This document shows positions 7,238-14,604 of a stretch of DNA of 31,483 bases, in pieces. The stretch is taken from positions 1-31,483 of the forward strand of contig JARLHX010000033.1 of assembly GCA_031292035.1 (NCBI GenBank), read 5' to 3'. The notes below the pieces were generated by a model that searched no databases, was not told where the DNA came from, and saw only the letters and a list, made by a program, of their open reading frames with translations. Within the stretch, counting starts at the first letter, position 1. Each line of letters opens with the position of its first letter. The translations under genes were made by a program, and so were the position numbers. This DNA is from Negativicutes bacterium (GTDB taxonomy: Bacteria > Bacillota_C > Negativicutes > Sporomusales_B > JARLHX01).

Positions 7238-8149
7238 ATGTACAATTATACCGCCCCCCCCACCGCCGAACCTTTACCGCTCAAGGACTTGCTGCGCCGG
7301 CTGAACATTTCCCTGACCCTGCGCCGCAAACTGAAGCGGACCGCTGGAGCGATCCAGGTCAATGGGCAGGCGGCGGCCTGGCAGACCGTGGTCCGTCCGG
7401 GCGATACCGTCTCTATCGTCTGGCCGGAAGAATGCCGGATAATCCCGCTGGCGATGCCGCTTGACGTCGTATTTGAAGACGAATCCCTCCTGGTTGCCGA
7501 CAAACCGGCCGGGCTACTGGCCCATCCCACCACCGACCCCGCCCGGCCGAGTCTGGCCAACGCCGTCATCGGCTATCTGCGGGCCCGGGGTCTCTCCTGC
7601 GGGTTTCATCCTGTGCACCGGCTGGACCGCAACACCTCCGGCCTGATCCTTATTGCGAAGAATCCTCACATCCATCACCTGTTCTCCCGCCCCGGCGGCA
7701 TCAACATCGAGCGGACCTACCTGGCGATTGTCGACGGTATTCCTGCGCCCCCCGCAGGAACGATCCGGGCCCCGATCGGACGCTATCCCGACAGCATCAT
7801 TCAAAGAATGGTCCGCGCCGACGGCCAGGAAGCGGTTACCTGCTATGAAACAGTCGAGCGCCTCGGCTCCGGCAGCCTGGTCAGACTGCGGCTGCAGACC
7901 GGCCGCACCCATCAAATAAGAGTACATCTTGCCCATATCGGGCATCCTATTTTCGGGGACGACCTGTACGGCGGCTCCACCGCCTGCATCAGCCGCCAAG
8001 CCCTCCACGCCGCCAGGCTGACTTTCCTCCATCCCCTCAGCGGAGAGGCCCTGGACCTGACCAGCTGCCTTCCTCCAGATATGAGCGGCCTGCTGGCAAG
8101 GCTGCGGTCGGGAAAAAGCCAGGATTTCCCCCAATTCGTTATACCATAA
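7238..8149 (+). CDS. RluA/RluD-family pseudouridine synthase
   Basis: It isomerises specific uridines in rRNA or tRNA to pseudouridine. In its 303 residues, an N-terminal S4-like RNA-binding region (about 15-60, with KLKRTAGAIQVNGQ and VRPGDTVSIVW) precedes the catalytic domain (about 75-290). The catalytic aspartate is D130 in HPVHRLDRNTSG. LLVADKPAGLLAHP and LQTGRTHQIRVHLAHIGHPI are further family motifs. The target uridine cannot be predicted. The Shine-Dalgarno sequence is weak (AAAAGGAAAA upstream of the ATG). Its last codons and stop overlap the first copy of the tandem repeat placed before the aldolase gene. Confidence 0.9.
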   Translation: MYNYTAPPTAEPLPLKDLLRRLNISLTLRRKLKRTAGAIQVNGQAAAWQTVVRPGDTVSIVWPEECRIIPLAMPLDVVFEDESLLVADKPAGLLAHPTTDPARPSLANAVIGYLRARGLSCGFHPVHRLDRNTSGLILIAKNPHIHHLFSRPGGINIERTYLAIVDGIPAPPAGTIRAPIGRYPDSIIQRMVRADGQEAVTCYETVERLGSGSLVRLRLQTGRTHQIRVHLAHIGHPIFGDDLYGGSTACISRQALHAARLTFLHPLSGEALDLTSCLPPDMSGLLARLRSGKSQDFPQFVIP

Positions 8150-8187
8150 TATTCCGTACATTTGTCATACCATAATATTCCTTACGT
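8138..8187. repeat. Tandem direct repeat in front of the aldolase promoter (candidate operator)
   Basis: The 15-base unit ATACCATAATATTCC occurs at 8141-8155 and again at 8167-8181, a period of 26 bases. Flanking bases are also shared (GTY before, KTACRT after). The first copy spans the stop codon of the pseudouridine synthase gene. The second ends exactly where the -35 element of the promoter at 8199-8204 would lie. A regulator site is inferred. Confidence 0.6.
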
Positions 8188-8204
8188 GCCATCTATGATA
8201 TAAT
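8176..8204 (+). promoter_or_regulatory. Promoter of the aldolase gene
   Basis: A perfect -10 TATAAT (8199-8204) lies 17 bases after TATTCC (8176-8181), a poor -35 inside the repeat. The weak -35 fits activator control or modest use. The ATG is 32 bases downstream. Confidence 0.6.
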
Positions 8205-8236
8205 GGAGTGATTGCAAATATCTAGGAGGGATTCAG

Positions 8237-9163
8237 ATGCCATTAGTTTCGTCGAAGGAAATGTTCAAAAAGGCGTACGGTCAATACGCAGTTGGCGCTT
8301 TCAACGTCAATAACATGGAAATCATCCAGGGAATAGTCGACGCCGCCAAGGAAGAACAAGCCCCCCTGATCCTCCAGGTGTCGGCCGGGGCCCGCAAATA
8401 CGCCAAGCATACCTATCTGATCAAGCTGATTGAAGCCGCCGTCGAAGATACCGGGCTTCCCATCTGCCTGCACCTCGATCATGGCGAAGATTTTGAAATA
8501 TGCAAGTCTTGCGTTGACGGAGGCTTCACCTCGGTCATGATCGACGGCTCCAAACACCCCTTTGAGGAAAACATCGCCATAACCAAAAAAGTGGTGGAAT
8601 ACGCCCACGCCCGCGGCGTAACCGTGGAAGGCGAACTGGGACGTCTGGCCGGTGTGGAAGACGCCGTCAAGGTCAGCGCCAAGGACGCCACCTACACCGA
8701 TCCCGAACAGGCCGCCGAGTTCGTCAAACGCACCGGTGTCGACTCCCTGGCGATCGCCATCGGGACAAGTCACGGCGCCTACAAATTCAAAGGCGACCCC
8801 CAGCTGGATTTCGACCGCCTGGCCAAGATCGCCAGCCTGGTGCCCGGGTTCCCCATCGTGCTGCACGGAGCTTCCACCGTCCTGCCGGAATTCGTCGCCA
8901 AATGCAACAAGTACGGCGGCAAGATCCAGGATGCCCAAGGCGTGCCTGAACCCATGCTCCGCAAAGCCGGTACCATGGGCGTCTGCAAGATCAACATCGA
9001 CACCGACCTTCGCCTGGCCATGACTTCCTCCATCCGCGAATACCTGGCCACCAACCCGGATAAATTCGACCCCCGCGACTACCTGCGGCCGGCCCGCGAC
9101 GCCATCAAGGCCATGGTCAAGCACAAGATCCACGACGTTCTCAACTGCAGCAACCGCCTGTAA
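8237..9163 (+). CDS. fba: Class II fructose-1,6-bisphosphate aldolase
   Basis: It cleaves fructose-1,6-bisphosphate to glyceraldehyde-3-phosphate and dihydroxyacetone phosphate and runs in reverse in gluconeogenesis, using a zinc ion. In its 308 residues the catalytic Asp and first zinc His are in LHLDHGEDFE (D81, H82). E133 lies in VEGELG, H179 in GTSHGAYKF and H210 in IVLHGAST, the other zinc ligands. The C-terminal CKINIDTDLR is the phosphate-binding strand. Tagatose-bisphosphate aldolase has the same fold and cannot be wholly excluded, but length and motifs fit housekeeping FbaA. TAGGAGGG precedes the ATG. The gene has its own promoter and a strong terminator, so it is monocistronic. Confidence 0.93.
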   Translation: MPLVSSKEMFKKAYGQYAVGAFNVNNMEIIQGIVDAAKEEQAPLILQVSAGARKYAKHTYLIKLIEAAVEDTGLPICLHLDHGEDFEICKSCVDGGFTSVMIDGSKHPFEENIAITKKVVEYAHARGVTVEGELGRLAGVEDAVKVSAKDATYTDPEQAAEFVKRTGVDSLAIAIGTSHGAYKFKGDPQLDFDRLAKIASLVPGFPIVLHGASTVLPEFVAKCNKYGGKIQDAQGVPEPMLRKAGTMGVCKINIDTDLRLAMTSSIREYLATNPDKFDPRDYLRPARDAIKAMVKHKIHDVLNCSNRL

Positions 9164-9169
9164 GAACCA

Positions 9170-9202
9170 GGGCTGAAGCCGACCGGCTTCAGCCCTTACT
9201 TG
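9170..9202 (+). terminator. Intrinsic terminator of fba
   Basis: Perfect 11-base arms GGGCTGAAGCC and GGCTTCAGCCC around a GACC loop, followed by a T-rich stretch (TTACTTGTTT). It starts seven bases after the stop. Confidence 0.85.
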
Positions 9203-9206
9203 TTTG

Positions 9207-9388
9207 CTGACGCTGTCGACCATTCGCTGGGCGAAAACTTATCCCAAAGATACCTACAATGCGAAGGCGCTATTGAATAAGCCGACCAAGCCATGTATAA
9301 AGCGAAGAAGAACAGGGGCGTCATCTATGGTTGCCATGGAAACAACCTGCCTGACGACGTCTCTTCTGCTTCCACCATGGTAAAATGA
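9207..9388 (+). pseudogene. Decayed C-terminal fragment of a GGDEF (diguanylate cyclase) gene
   Basis: Two reading frames together restore the end of a GGDEF domain. The first frame from 9207 reads LTLSTIRWAKTYPKDTYNAK and then ALLNK, comparable to the usual SIGIS-YP-D-NAE-LL strand and helix. After a frameshift near 9275 the other frame reads ADQAMYKAKKNRGVIYG, the hallmark C-terminal ADKAMYxAKxxGRN motif, and stops at TGA 9386-9388. No GGDEF active site, start codon or upstream part remains; the fragment begins right after the fba terminator. It is read here as a relic of a cyclic-di-GMP signalling gene. Confidence 0.6.
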
Positions 9389-9427
9389 ACCGTATCGCCT
9401 CGCCAAAATAATCCGGAATTCTCCCCG

Positions 9428-9450
9428 AACCCGCGACAGCCGGGTTTTTT
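9428..9450 (+). terminator. Intrinsic terminator downstream of the GGDEF relic
   Basis: Arms AACCCG and CGGGTT with a seven-base loop followed by TTTTTATTTT. It is probably the surviving terminator of the decayed GGDEF gene. Confidence 0.7.
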
Positions 9451-9536
9451 ATTTTGTCCGCAAAAGAGCGGCCCCACGGATTGCATATCTTTCTCTCAAA
9501 TAATCAAGTGTCTTCTGCAAAAAGCAGAGAGGGTTT

Positions 9537-9565
9537 TTGTCATATATTATCGAATTTTGTAAATT
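9537..9565 (+). promoter_or_regulatory. Candidate promoter of the chemoreceptor gene
   Basis: TTGTCA (9537-9542), a 17-base spacer and TAAATT (9560-9565) fit a sigma-A type promoter 37 bases before the ATG. No clear sigma-28 flagellar promoter was seen. Confidence 0.4.
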
Positions 9566-9601
9566 CAAGATGAATTTATACAGCATTGGAGGAGTTACTG
9601 C

Positions 9602-11317
9602 ATGCCATCGCTTGCCAACCTGAAAACAGCCTATAAATTGGGGATCCTGATGGTAATCGCGCTCTTGGCCTTGGGATTCATAGGGTTTACCGGATATTAT
9701 TATCTCAAGTCGGCGAATCAGGCGATGAATTCCATGTACGCCAACCGACTGGTTCCTGTCAAGCTGACCAACGAAGTCAGATCCAACGTCAGAGCGATGA
9801 ACGGCGCGGTATTGGAATCCATGCTGACGTCAGACGAAAAGGTACTTGCCGAGCTCAATGCCTTTATCGACCAGCGCTCCAAACAGGTGGGGGATTTTCT
9901 GACCGAGGTCGGCAAAGCTCAGCTGGACCCGAAGGCAAAGGATCTGCTGGAAAAAGCCAACACTTATCGCCAGAGCTATCGCGACGTCAGGGTAAAAGTC
10001 AGCGAACTTGTGAAGCAGAACAACAGAACCGAAGCCTACGCCCTCTATGCGGCCCAGGCGGCTCCGCTGGCCAGAGATTACACTGACGCCCTGCGGGAAC
10101 TGGCCGATTATTTGGGCAAGGCGGCGGAGCAGGCTAACCGCGACAATGACGCCGAATTCGTCCAGGCAGCGCAAATTTCGACCGGAATCATCCTGGTCGC
10201 CCTCATCCTGCTGGTGGTGAGCGGCTGGCTGATTTCCAGGACAATCACCAAACCGCTGGGACTGATGGTGACCGTCTGCGGGGAGCTTGCCGCCGGAGAC
10301 TTCCGGGAAAAGACGCGCCAAGTTCTCAGACAAGATGAAATCGGTCAACTGGCGGATGCGCTGGCCCAACTGAGGGGGAACATGCGGGCCCTGCTGAAAG
10401 GAATCCACGAATCGTCCGAACAGGTAGCAGCCTCCAGCGAGGAGCTTTCCGCGAGCGCCGAGCAGTCGGCTCAAGCCTCCCACCAGGTAGCCGGTTCGGT
10501 GACCCAAACGGCCGATGACGCACAAAAACAATCTGTCGAAGTGGAAAAGACGATTCAACTCATTGAACAGGTCAATCATCTGCGGCAGAAAGTTGCCAAA
10601 AACGCGGGTGAGGTCACCGATGGATCGGAGAAAGCGGCGGAGGCTTCCCGCGAGGGAAAAATCTCGGTAGGCTCAGCCATGGATCAGATGAAGAATCTCG
10701 TCACCGCGGTCAACAACTCCGTCCAGGTCGTATCAAAGCTGGGCGACCGGTCAAAAGAAATCGGCCAGATTGTCGATACCATCGCCGGCATCGCCGGCCA
10801 GACCAATCTTTTGGCCCTCAACGCCGCTATCGAAGCCGCCAGGGCCGGGGCACAGGGCCGGGGCTTCGCGGTAGTCGCCGAAGAGGTCCGCAAACTCGCC
10901 GAACAATCCCAGGAAGCGGCGAAGCAGATATCCACCCTGATCGCGAATATCCAGGAAGACACCAATCAAGCTGTGGCGTCAATGAATACCGGCAGCCAGG
11001 AAGCCAAACAGGGAACCCAGATTGTCAACCAGGCCAGTGAGGCTTTCGACAAGATAAGCCGCCTGATCGACCATGCGGTGGATTTAAACCGTCAGTCCAT
11101 CGCCGCCCGCAAAGAAATGGCCGAAGGCAATAAGGAAATCGATTCCCGGGTCCACGAGGTGGACCAGATGAGCAGGAATATCATGAATGAGTCCCAGAGC
11201 ATCTCGGCGGCCACCGAGCAGCAGTTGGCCTCCATGGAGGAAATCGCCAGCGCCAGCGAAGCATTGGCCAAACTGGCCCAATCCCTGCAGACGGCGGTGG
11301 CCAAATTCCAGCTATAG
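9602..11317 (+). CDS. Methyl-accepting chemotaxis protein
   Basis: A membrane chemoreceptor of 571 residues that signals to CheA/CheW. Order: a short cytoplasmic start, TM1 (about 14-34), an extracytoplasmic helical sensor of about 155 residues resembling the 4HB_MCP bundle, TM2 (about 192-212), HAMP (about 213-265, with [10 protein letters not shown]) and the long coiled-coil signalling domain. The hairpin tip [20 protein letters not shown] with [17 protein letters not shown] (about 394-432) is intact. Glu/Gln pairs flanking the tip, for example in [14 protein letters not shown], are potential methylation sites. The ligand is unknown. TTGGAGGAG precedes the ATG. Flanking genes are unrelated, so it is an orphan receptor relying on chemotaxis genes elsewhere. 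Confidence 0.93.
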   Translation: MPSLANLKTAYKLGILMVIALLALGFIGFTGYYYLKSANQAMNSMYANRLVPVKLTNEVRSNVRAMNGAVLESMLTSDEKVLAELNAFIDQRSKQVGDFLTEVGKAQLDPKAKDLLEKANTYRQSYRDVRVKVSELVKQNNRTEAYALYAAQAAPLARDYTDALRELADYLGKAAEQANRDNDAEFVQAAQISTGIILVALILLVVSGWLISRTITKPLGLMVTVCGELAAGDFREKTRQVLRQDEIGQLADALAQLRGNMRALLKGIHESSEQVAASSEELSASAEQSAQASHQVAGSVTQTADDAQKQSVEVEKTIQLIEQVNHLRQKVAKNAGEVTDGSEKAAEASREGKISVGSAMDQMKNLVTAVNNSVQVVSKLGDRSKEIGQIVDTIAGIAGQTNLLALNAAIEAARAGAQGRGFAVVAEEVRKLAEQSQEAAKQISTLIANIQEDTNQAVASMNTGSQEAKQGTQIVNQASEAFDKISRLIDHAVDLNRQSIAARKEMAEGNKEIDSRVHEVDQMSRNIMNESQSISAATEQQLASMEEIASASEALAKLAQSLQTAVAKFQL

Positions 11318-11363
11318 CTGCAAACGCCGTGTGATTTGCAAGATTCCAAGATCAGCTGGGCTG

Positions 11364-11394
11364 AGGCCGATAGGCTTCGGCCTTTCCTTTTATT
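11364..11394 (+). terminator. Intrinsic terminator of the chemoreceptor gene
   Basis: Arms AGGCCGA and TCGGCCT with a six-base loop followed by TTCCTTTTATT. The remaining gap to 11654 has no supported gene; a TTGACA at 11609 lies too close to the next ribosome binding site to be its promoter. Confidence 0.75.
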
Positions 11395-11654
11395 CAAAGC
11401 AAACTCGCCTACACCAGCCACATCCTGAAATCTTAAACGCAAGCCGCAAAACCTCTATCTGTTATAACAAAGGATCTTGCGGCTCGAGCAACCTGCAAAA
11501 TGCCAGCCGAAACATCTTGATTCGTTTCCGCCGGAAAAATTACATTATTTTCTATAAAATAAAGGATATACGAGGAAATTGTAGAAATCTGTCAAAAGAT
11601 ATCGGCCATTGACAAAACTGCAGCAACTGGATGATACGCTGAAGGAGTGGAAAA

Positions 11655-12485
11655 ATGGAAATCGGGAGTTCTAGCAGCCACGCACCAATGAAAACAGTAG
11701 TTTATCAGTCTTATAGAACAGAAAACGTTCCTGGATGGATAAGCCGCTGTCTCGACACAGTCAGAGCCTGGGCTAAAGAGAGTCAATATGACTATGAATT
11801 TTATGATGACAGCTTTTTTGATTGCCTTCCTCAGTGGTATAAAGACAAAACCGAAGGCAATATGTGTTTAATGTCTGATTTGGCCAGATTATATACCGCC
11901 AAACGCTTGCTTGCTCAGGGCTATGAGCGGGCAATCTGGGTGGATGCTGATATGATTGTTTTTGATTCCGCCAATTTCGTCATCCCAGTCCAATCCGGCT
12001 TTGCTTTTTGCCGGGAGGCTTGGGTGGAAAAGGAATGGGGCAGGTACTCCATGTCGGAAAGAGTCAACAATGCCGTGTCCGTTTTTACCGCCGGCAGTGA
12101 AGATTTTTTAGAATTTTATATTAGTGCCTGCATTACCATCGTCCGTGAATCTCAAGGCATGCCGCAAAAAATTGCCGTCGGGACTATTTTCCTGACGAAT
12201 TTGCATTCGCAGATAAAGTTTCCTTTATTAAACAACGTGGGATTATTCAGCCCTGCTATTATGCAAGCCATATTAACCGACTCGGCAAGAGGTCTGCGTG
12301 AATATGCCCGGGGATTCGGCTATCCGGTTGCCGCCGCCAATCTGTGTTCATCCTTCCGCGGCCCGATGGAGGATGAGATGTTTGAAACTGTCATAGAAAA
12401 GCTTATCGAATCTAAGGGAGGTATTGTAAACCGCTATAGCCAAGAAGGAAAATCATTGGGGCCGTTCAGCCGCCTTTTCAAGTGA
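11655..12485 (+). CDS. Glycosyltransferase-like protein with a DXD motif
   Basis: The 276-residue protein resembles GT-A fold sugar transferases of the GT32/capsular type. An N-terminal strand VVYQSYRTENVPGWISRCLD is followed by DYEFYDDSFFDCLP, then MCLMSDLARLYTAKRLLAQGY and AIWVDADMIVFD. The DAD at residues 97-99 would bind the metal and nucleotide sugar, and the SDLARLY helix is typical of the family. Acceptor and sugar are unknown. No membrane segment is seen, so it would act in the cytoplasm or at the inner face of the membrane. GAAGGAGTGG precedes ATG 11655; a second ATG at codon 12 is a less likely start. It stands alone, with terminators on both sides, away from any obvious polysaccharide cluster. 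Confidence 0.75.
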   Translation: MEIGSSSSHAPMKTVVYQSYRTENVPGWISRCLDTVRAWAKESQYDYEFYDDSFFDCLPQWYKDKTEGNMCLMSDLARLYTAKRLLAQGYERAIWVDADMIVFDSANFVIPVQSGFAFCREAWVEKEWGRYSMSERVNNAVSVFTAGSEDFLEFYISACITIVRESQGMPQKIAVGTIFLTNLHSQIKFPLLNNVGLFSPAIMQAILTDSARGLREYARGFGYPVAAANLCSSFRGPMEDEMFETVIEKLIESKGGIVNRYSQEGKSLGPFSRLFK

Positions 12486-12512
12486 TTAGACTGCATTCAG
12501 CCTGTAGCGAAC

Positions 12513-12546
12513 AAGACCGAAGCCAATAGGCTTCGGTCTTTTGTTT
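12513..12546 (+). terminator. Intrinsic terminator of the glycosyltransferase gene
   Basis: Perfect 12-base arms (12513-12524 and 12529-12540) with an AATA loop, followed by TTTTGTTTTATT. Its 3' arm, GGCTTCGGTCTTTT, resembles the 3' arms at 11371 and 18023. Confidence 0.9.
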
Positions 12547-12658
12547 TATTTCATATGTCGCATTAGCCCTGGGGGAGTGGTCTGCTCCTCACAACTGCTG
12601 AAATCAGGGGAATGCGACACGAGTGGACAGAGGTTTTCAAAAACCGCAGAAAAAACAA

Positions 12659-12722
12659 TTGACATTAACAGGAATAAGAAGGTATTCTATTCTCGGTACC
12701 AATTGTACCATCCGGGTACCGA
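12659..12722 (+). promoter_or_regulatory. Promoter and GGTACC operator of the TetR-family gene
   Basis: A consensus -35 TTGACA (12659-12664), an 18-base spacer and -10 TATTCT (12683-12688) place transcription start near 12695. Exactly there begins an inverted repeat TCGGTACC (12693-12700) and GGTACCGA (12715-12722) with a 14-base spacer and a further GTACC between. An operator over the start site suggests autorepression by the downstream TetR protein. A matching site precedes the next gene (13326-13351). Confidence 0.7.
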
Positions 12723-12746
12723 GACGATATGCCAAAGGGGATACTT

Positions 12747-13307
12747 ATGCGCAACAGAATCATGATAAAAACCATGGAAGCAATGAATATGAGTGGACTC
12801 AAATTTACCATGGCTGATTTGGCGCGAGAAATGGGTGTCAGTAAAAGTACCTTATACGAAAATTTCCGGTCCAAAGAAGAATTGATCGGGGCCATTACCG
12901 ACACAATTATGAGCGACCTCCGGCAACAGGATTTCGCTATCAGGCAAAATAACAACCTGAGTTTTAATGAAAAACTCCAGTTTCTGCTGGTTTCCTATCC
13001 GAAAATCTTGGGACCGATTGATGATCGTGTCATTGACGATATTCAACGCTACATGCCGCAAGAATGGGCGAGGATCAAACAGTTTCTTGATGAAAGATGG
13101 CAGAACATCGAACAGCTTATTGGCCAAGGGATTGATAACGGACTTGTGCGTCCAATCAATATGGCCGTGTTGAGGAAACTCTTTATCGGAGCAAACAATG
13201 AATTATTCGACTATCAGTTCCTGATTCAAAACGGTATCATCTTAAATGACGCGTTGACAGCGATGGCTGAGGTATTGATGTTCGGGATAATGGTGCCAAG
13301 CGAGTAG
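12747..13307 (+). CDS. TetR/AcrR-family transcriptional regulator
   Basis: A dimeric DNA-binding repressor of 186 residues. The N-terminal helix-turn-helix reads LKFTMADLAREMGVSKSTLY followed by ENFRSKEELI (about residues 18-47), a standard TetR signature. The remaining alpha-helical C-terminal domain would bind a small ligand that is not identifiable. ATG 12747 has AAAGGGGA seven bases upstream; the frame also has an ATG at 12729, which lies without a ribosome site just after the operator. The adjacent MotB-like gene, 118 bases downstream, carries the same operator pattern in its upstream region and is the likely regulated partner. Confidence 0.88.
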   Translation: MRNRIMIKTMEAMNMSGLKFTMADLAREMGVSKSTLYENFRSKEELIGAITDTIMSDLRQQDFAIRQNNNLSFNEKLQFLLVSYPKILGPIDDRVIDDIQRYMPQEWARIKQFLDERWQNIEQLIGQGIDNGLVRPINMAVLRKLFIGANNELFDYQFLIQNGIILNDALTAMAEVLMFGIMVPSE

Positions 13308-13325
13308 GAACGGCTCTATTTTTCC

Positions 13326-13351
13326 AGTACCCAAAAAACTTTTACGGTACT
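13326..13351 (+). promoter_or_regulatory. Second GTACC/GGTAC operator, upstream of the motB-like gene
   Basis: AGTACC (13326-13331) and GGTACT (13346-13351) form an inverted repeat with a 14-base spacer. The 20-base offset between GTAC cores is the same as at 12695-12720. A convincing -35/-10 pair for the downstream gene was not identified. Confidence 0.55.
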
Positions 13352-13425
13352 TATGGAATAAAATCAATAAATCACTATATTTCAAGTAGAAGTAGTACAA
13401 TCTTATCTGTAAAGAGGTATCAAAA

Positions 13426-14196
13426 GTGTCCAGAAGAAAATCATTTCCGGAACATCATGAAGATCATTCCGATGAAACGTGGCTAATCCCCTATGCCGAT
13501 ATTTTAACCCTCCTGCTTGCTTTGTTTATTGTCCTTTTTGCTTCCGCCCAAGTTGATCAGAAAAAGTTTGACCAGCTTAGAGAGTCTTTTAGCAATGCTT
13601 TCGGCAGTGGTAGCGTCTCGATTTTTGATAGTACGAGGACGCCACCCAATGTAAAGGAAGGCCCGCCTACTCAAAATCAGGCGCAGTTCCCACCTTCCAT
13701 TACACTGGATGAAAAGCAACTTCTCCAGAAAGAAACGGCTCAACTTGTTGAGGTAAAACGGATGTTGGATCGTTACATCCAGGAGAACAACTTGACCGGC
13801 GGGCTGGAAACCGCTCTTGTCAACGAGGGATTACTGATACGGATTAAAGATACCGCTCTTTTTGGGTCAGGAAGCGCGGAACTGCTTCCCCAGTCCCGCT
13901 CTTTTGCAAGCGAGATCGCAAAATTGATAGCCGTCCTGCCCCAAAACGTAGTAATATCCGGGCATACAGACAATGTTCCGATAAATACAGCCCAGTTTCC
14001 AACCAACTGGCATCTAAGCTCGGCAAGAGCGCTAAATTTTATGCTGTTTATTTTAGCGCAGGACAGCAAGGTACGGCCAGAGCGGTTTAGCTCTTTGGGG
14101 TTCGGCGAGTTTCGTCCGCTGGCCTCAAACCAGGCCGAATCAGGGCGGACACAAAACAGGAGAGTTGAGATATTGATTGTCCGGAAATACCAATAA
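13426..14196 (+). CDS. MotB/OmpA-family protein (orphan stator-like)
   Basis: The 256-residue protein has the layout of the flagellar stator subunit MotB. A charged cytoplasmic start precedes one membrane helix, WLIPYADILTLLLALFIVLF (about residues 19-38), with the proton- or sodium-conducting aspartate at D25. A linker of about 70 residues follows, then an OmpA-type peptidoglycan-binding domain (about 125-255) with FGSGSAEL, SGHTDNVPI, WHLSSARALN and RTQNRRVEI. No motA is adjacent, unlike most motAB loci. Translation starts at GTG 13426 after AAAGAGGT. The TetR-type gene upstream and a shared operator pattern suggest regulation separate from the flagellar cascade. It may also be a non-flagellar MotB homologue. 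Confidence 0.85.
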   Translation: MSRRKSFPEHHEDHSDETWLIPYADILTLLLALFIVLFASAQVDQKKFDQLRESFSNAFGSGSVSIFDSTRTPPNVKEGPPTQNQAQFPPSITLDEKQLLQKETAQLVEVKRMLDRYIQENNLTGGLETALVNEGLLIRIKDTALFGSGSAELLPQSRSFASEIAKLIAVLPQNVVISGHTDNVPINTAQFPTNWHLSSARALNFMLFILAQDSKVRPERFSSLGFGEFRPLASNQAESGRTQNRRVEILIVRKYQ

Positions 14197-14212
14197 GTGA
14201 ATATTGATAAGA

Positions 14213-14240
14213 ACGAGGAACACTTCGACGTGTTCCTCGT
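14213..14240 (+). terminator. Hairpin downstream of the motB-like gene
   Basis: Perfect 11-base arms ACGAGGAACAC and GTGTTCCTCGT with a six-base loop. There is no strong T-tract, so termination may be inefficient or Rho-assisted. Confidence 0.45.
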
Positions 14241-14433
14241 GAATTTCCCCCCGCGCGATATAAGTCTGGATGATCCTTTTGCGATCGTCCGTTTCAACCA
14301 CAATCACCGTGTTTAATCAGAACTTCCATACTAAAAATCCTGCCTTTTGTTATCTTTCTCTTTGACAAACTTTCGCGCATTTTTTATTCCGCTTGCAAAC
14401 TGCGTATTTAATCATTATATTATCACACTCCAC

Positions 14434-14604
14434 ATGCCATCAGATACATGCAGAAGTTCTAACAAGGCTTTACTTATAGCAGCTGGGGCTTTGCTTCTTG
14501 AAAATTGCTATCAGCCTTCTTCTATGGAAACGGAGTTGACCCGGTTGAAAATTAAATCTGGGCAGGCTGCGTTAAACCATGCATTCTTTCCTGGTTATTC
14601 ATAG
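14434..14604 (+). pseudogene. Possible decayed N-terminus of a TetR-family gene at the edge of the AT-rich island
   Basis: The plus frame reads SNKALLIAAGALLLENCYQP followed by SSMETELTRLK, which resembles the first two helices of TetR regulators (ALLxAAxxLLLExGYxxTSMExI). The recognition helix is not recognisable and the frame stops at 14604, so only a fragment remains. It overlaps the 3' end of the VWA gene on the other strand. The surrounding stretch 14241-14433 shows no supported gene. The similarity was judged by eye. Confidence 0.35.

Noticed and set aside
8243..9223. Minus-strand frame of 326 codons opposite fba
   Set aside because: Gly/Val/Asp-rich mirror of the aldolase with no motif; fba is certain.
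11609..11637. TTGACA with a weak -10 before the glycosyltransferase
   Set aside because: The start site would fall on the ribosome binding site, so it cannot make a normal leader.
14140..14316. Minus-strand stretch translating as VIVVETDDRKRIIQTYIARG and continuing EIHEEHVEVFL
   Set aside because: The peptide looks protein-like, but there is no ribosome site or family match, it overlaps the motB 3' end and its tail is coded by the hairpin there. Kept only as a possible relic.
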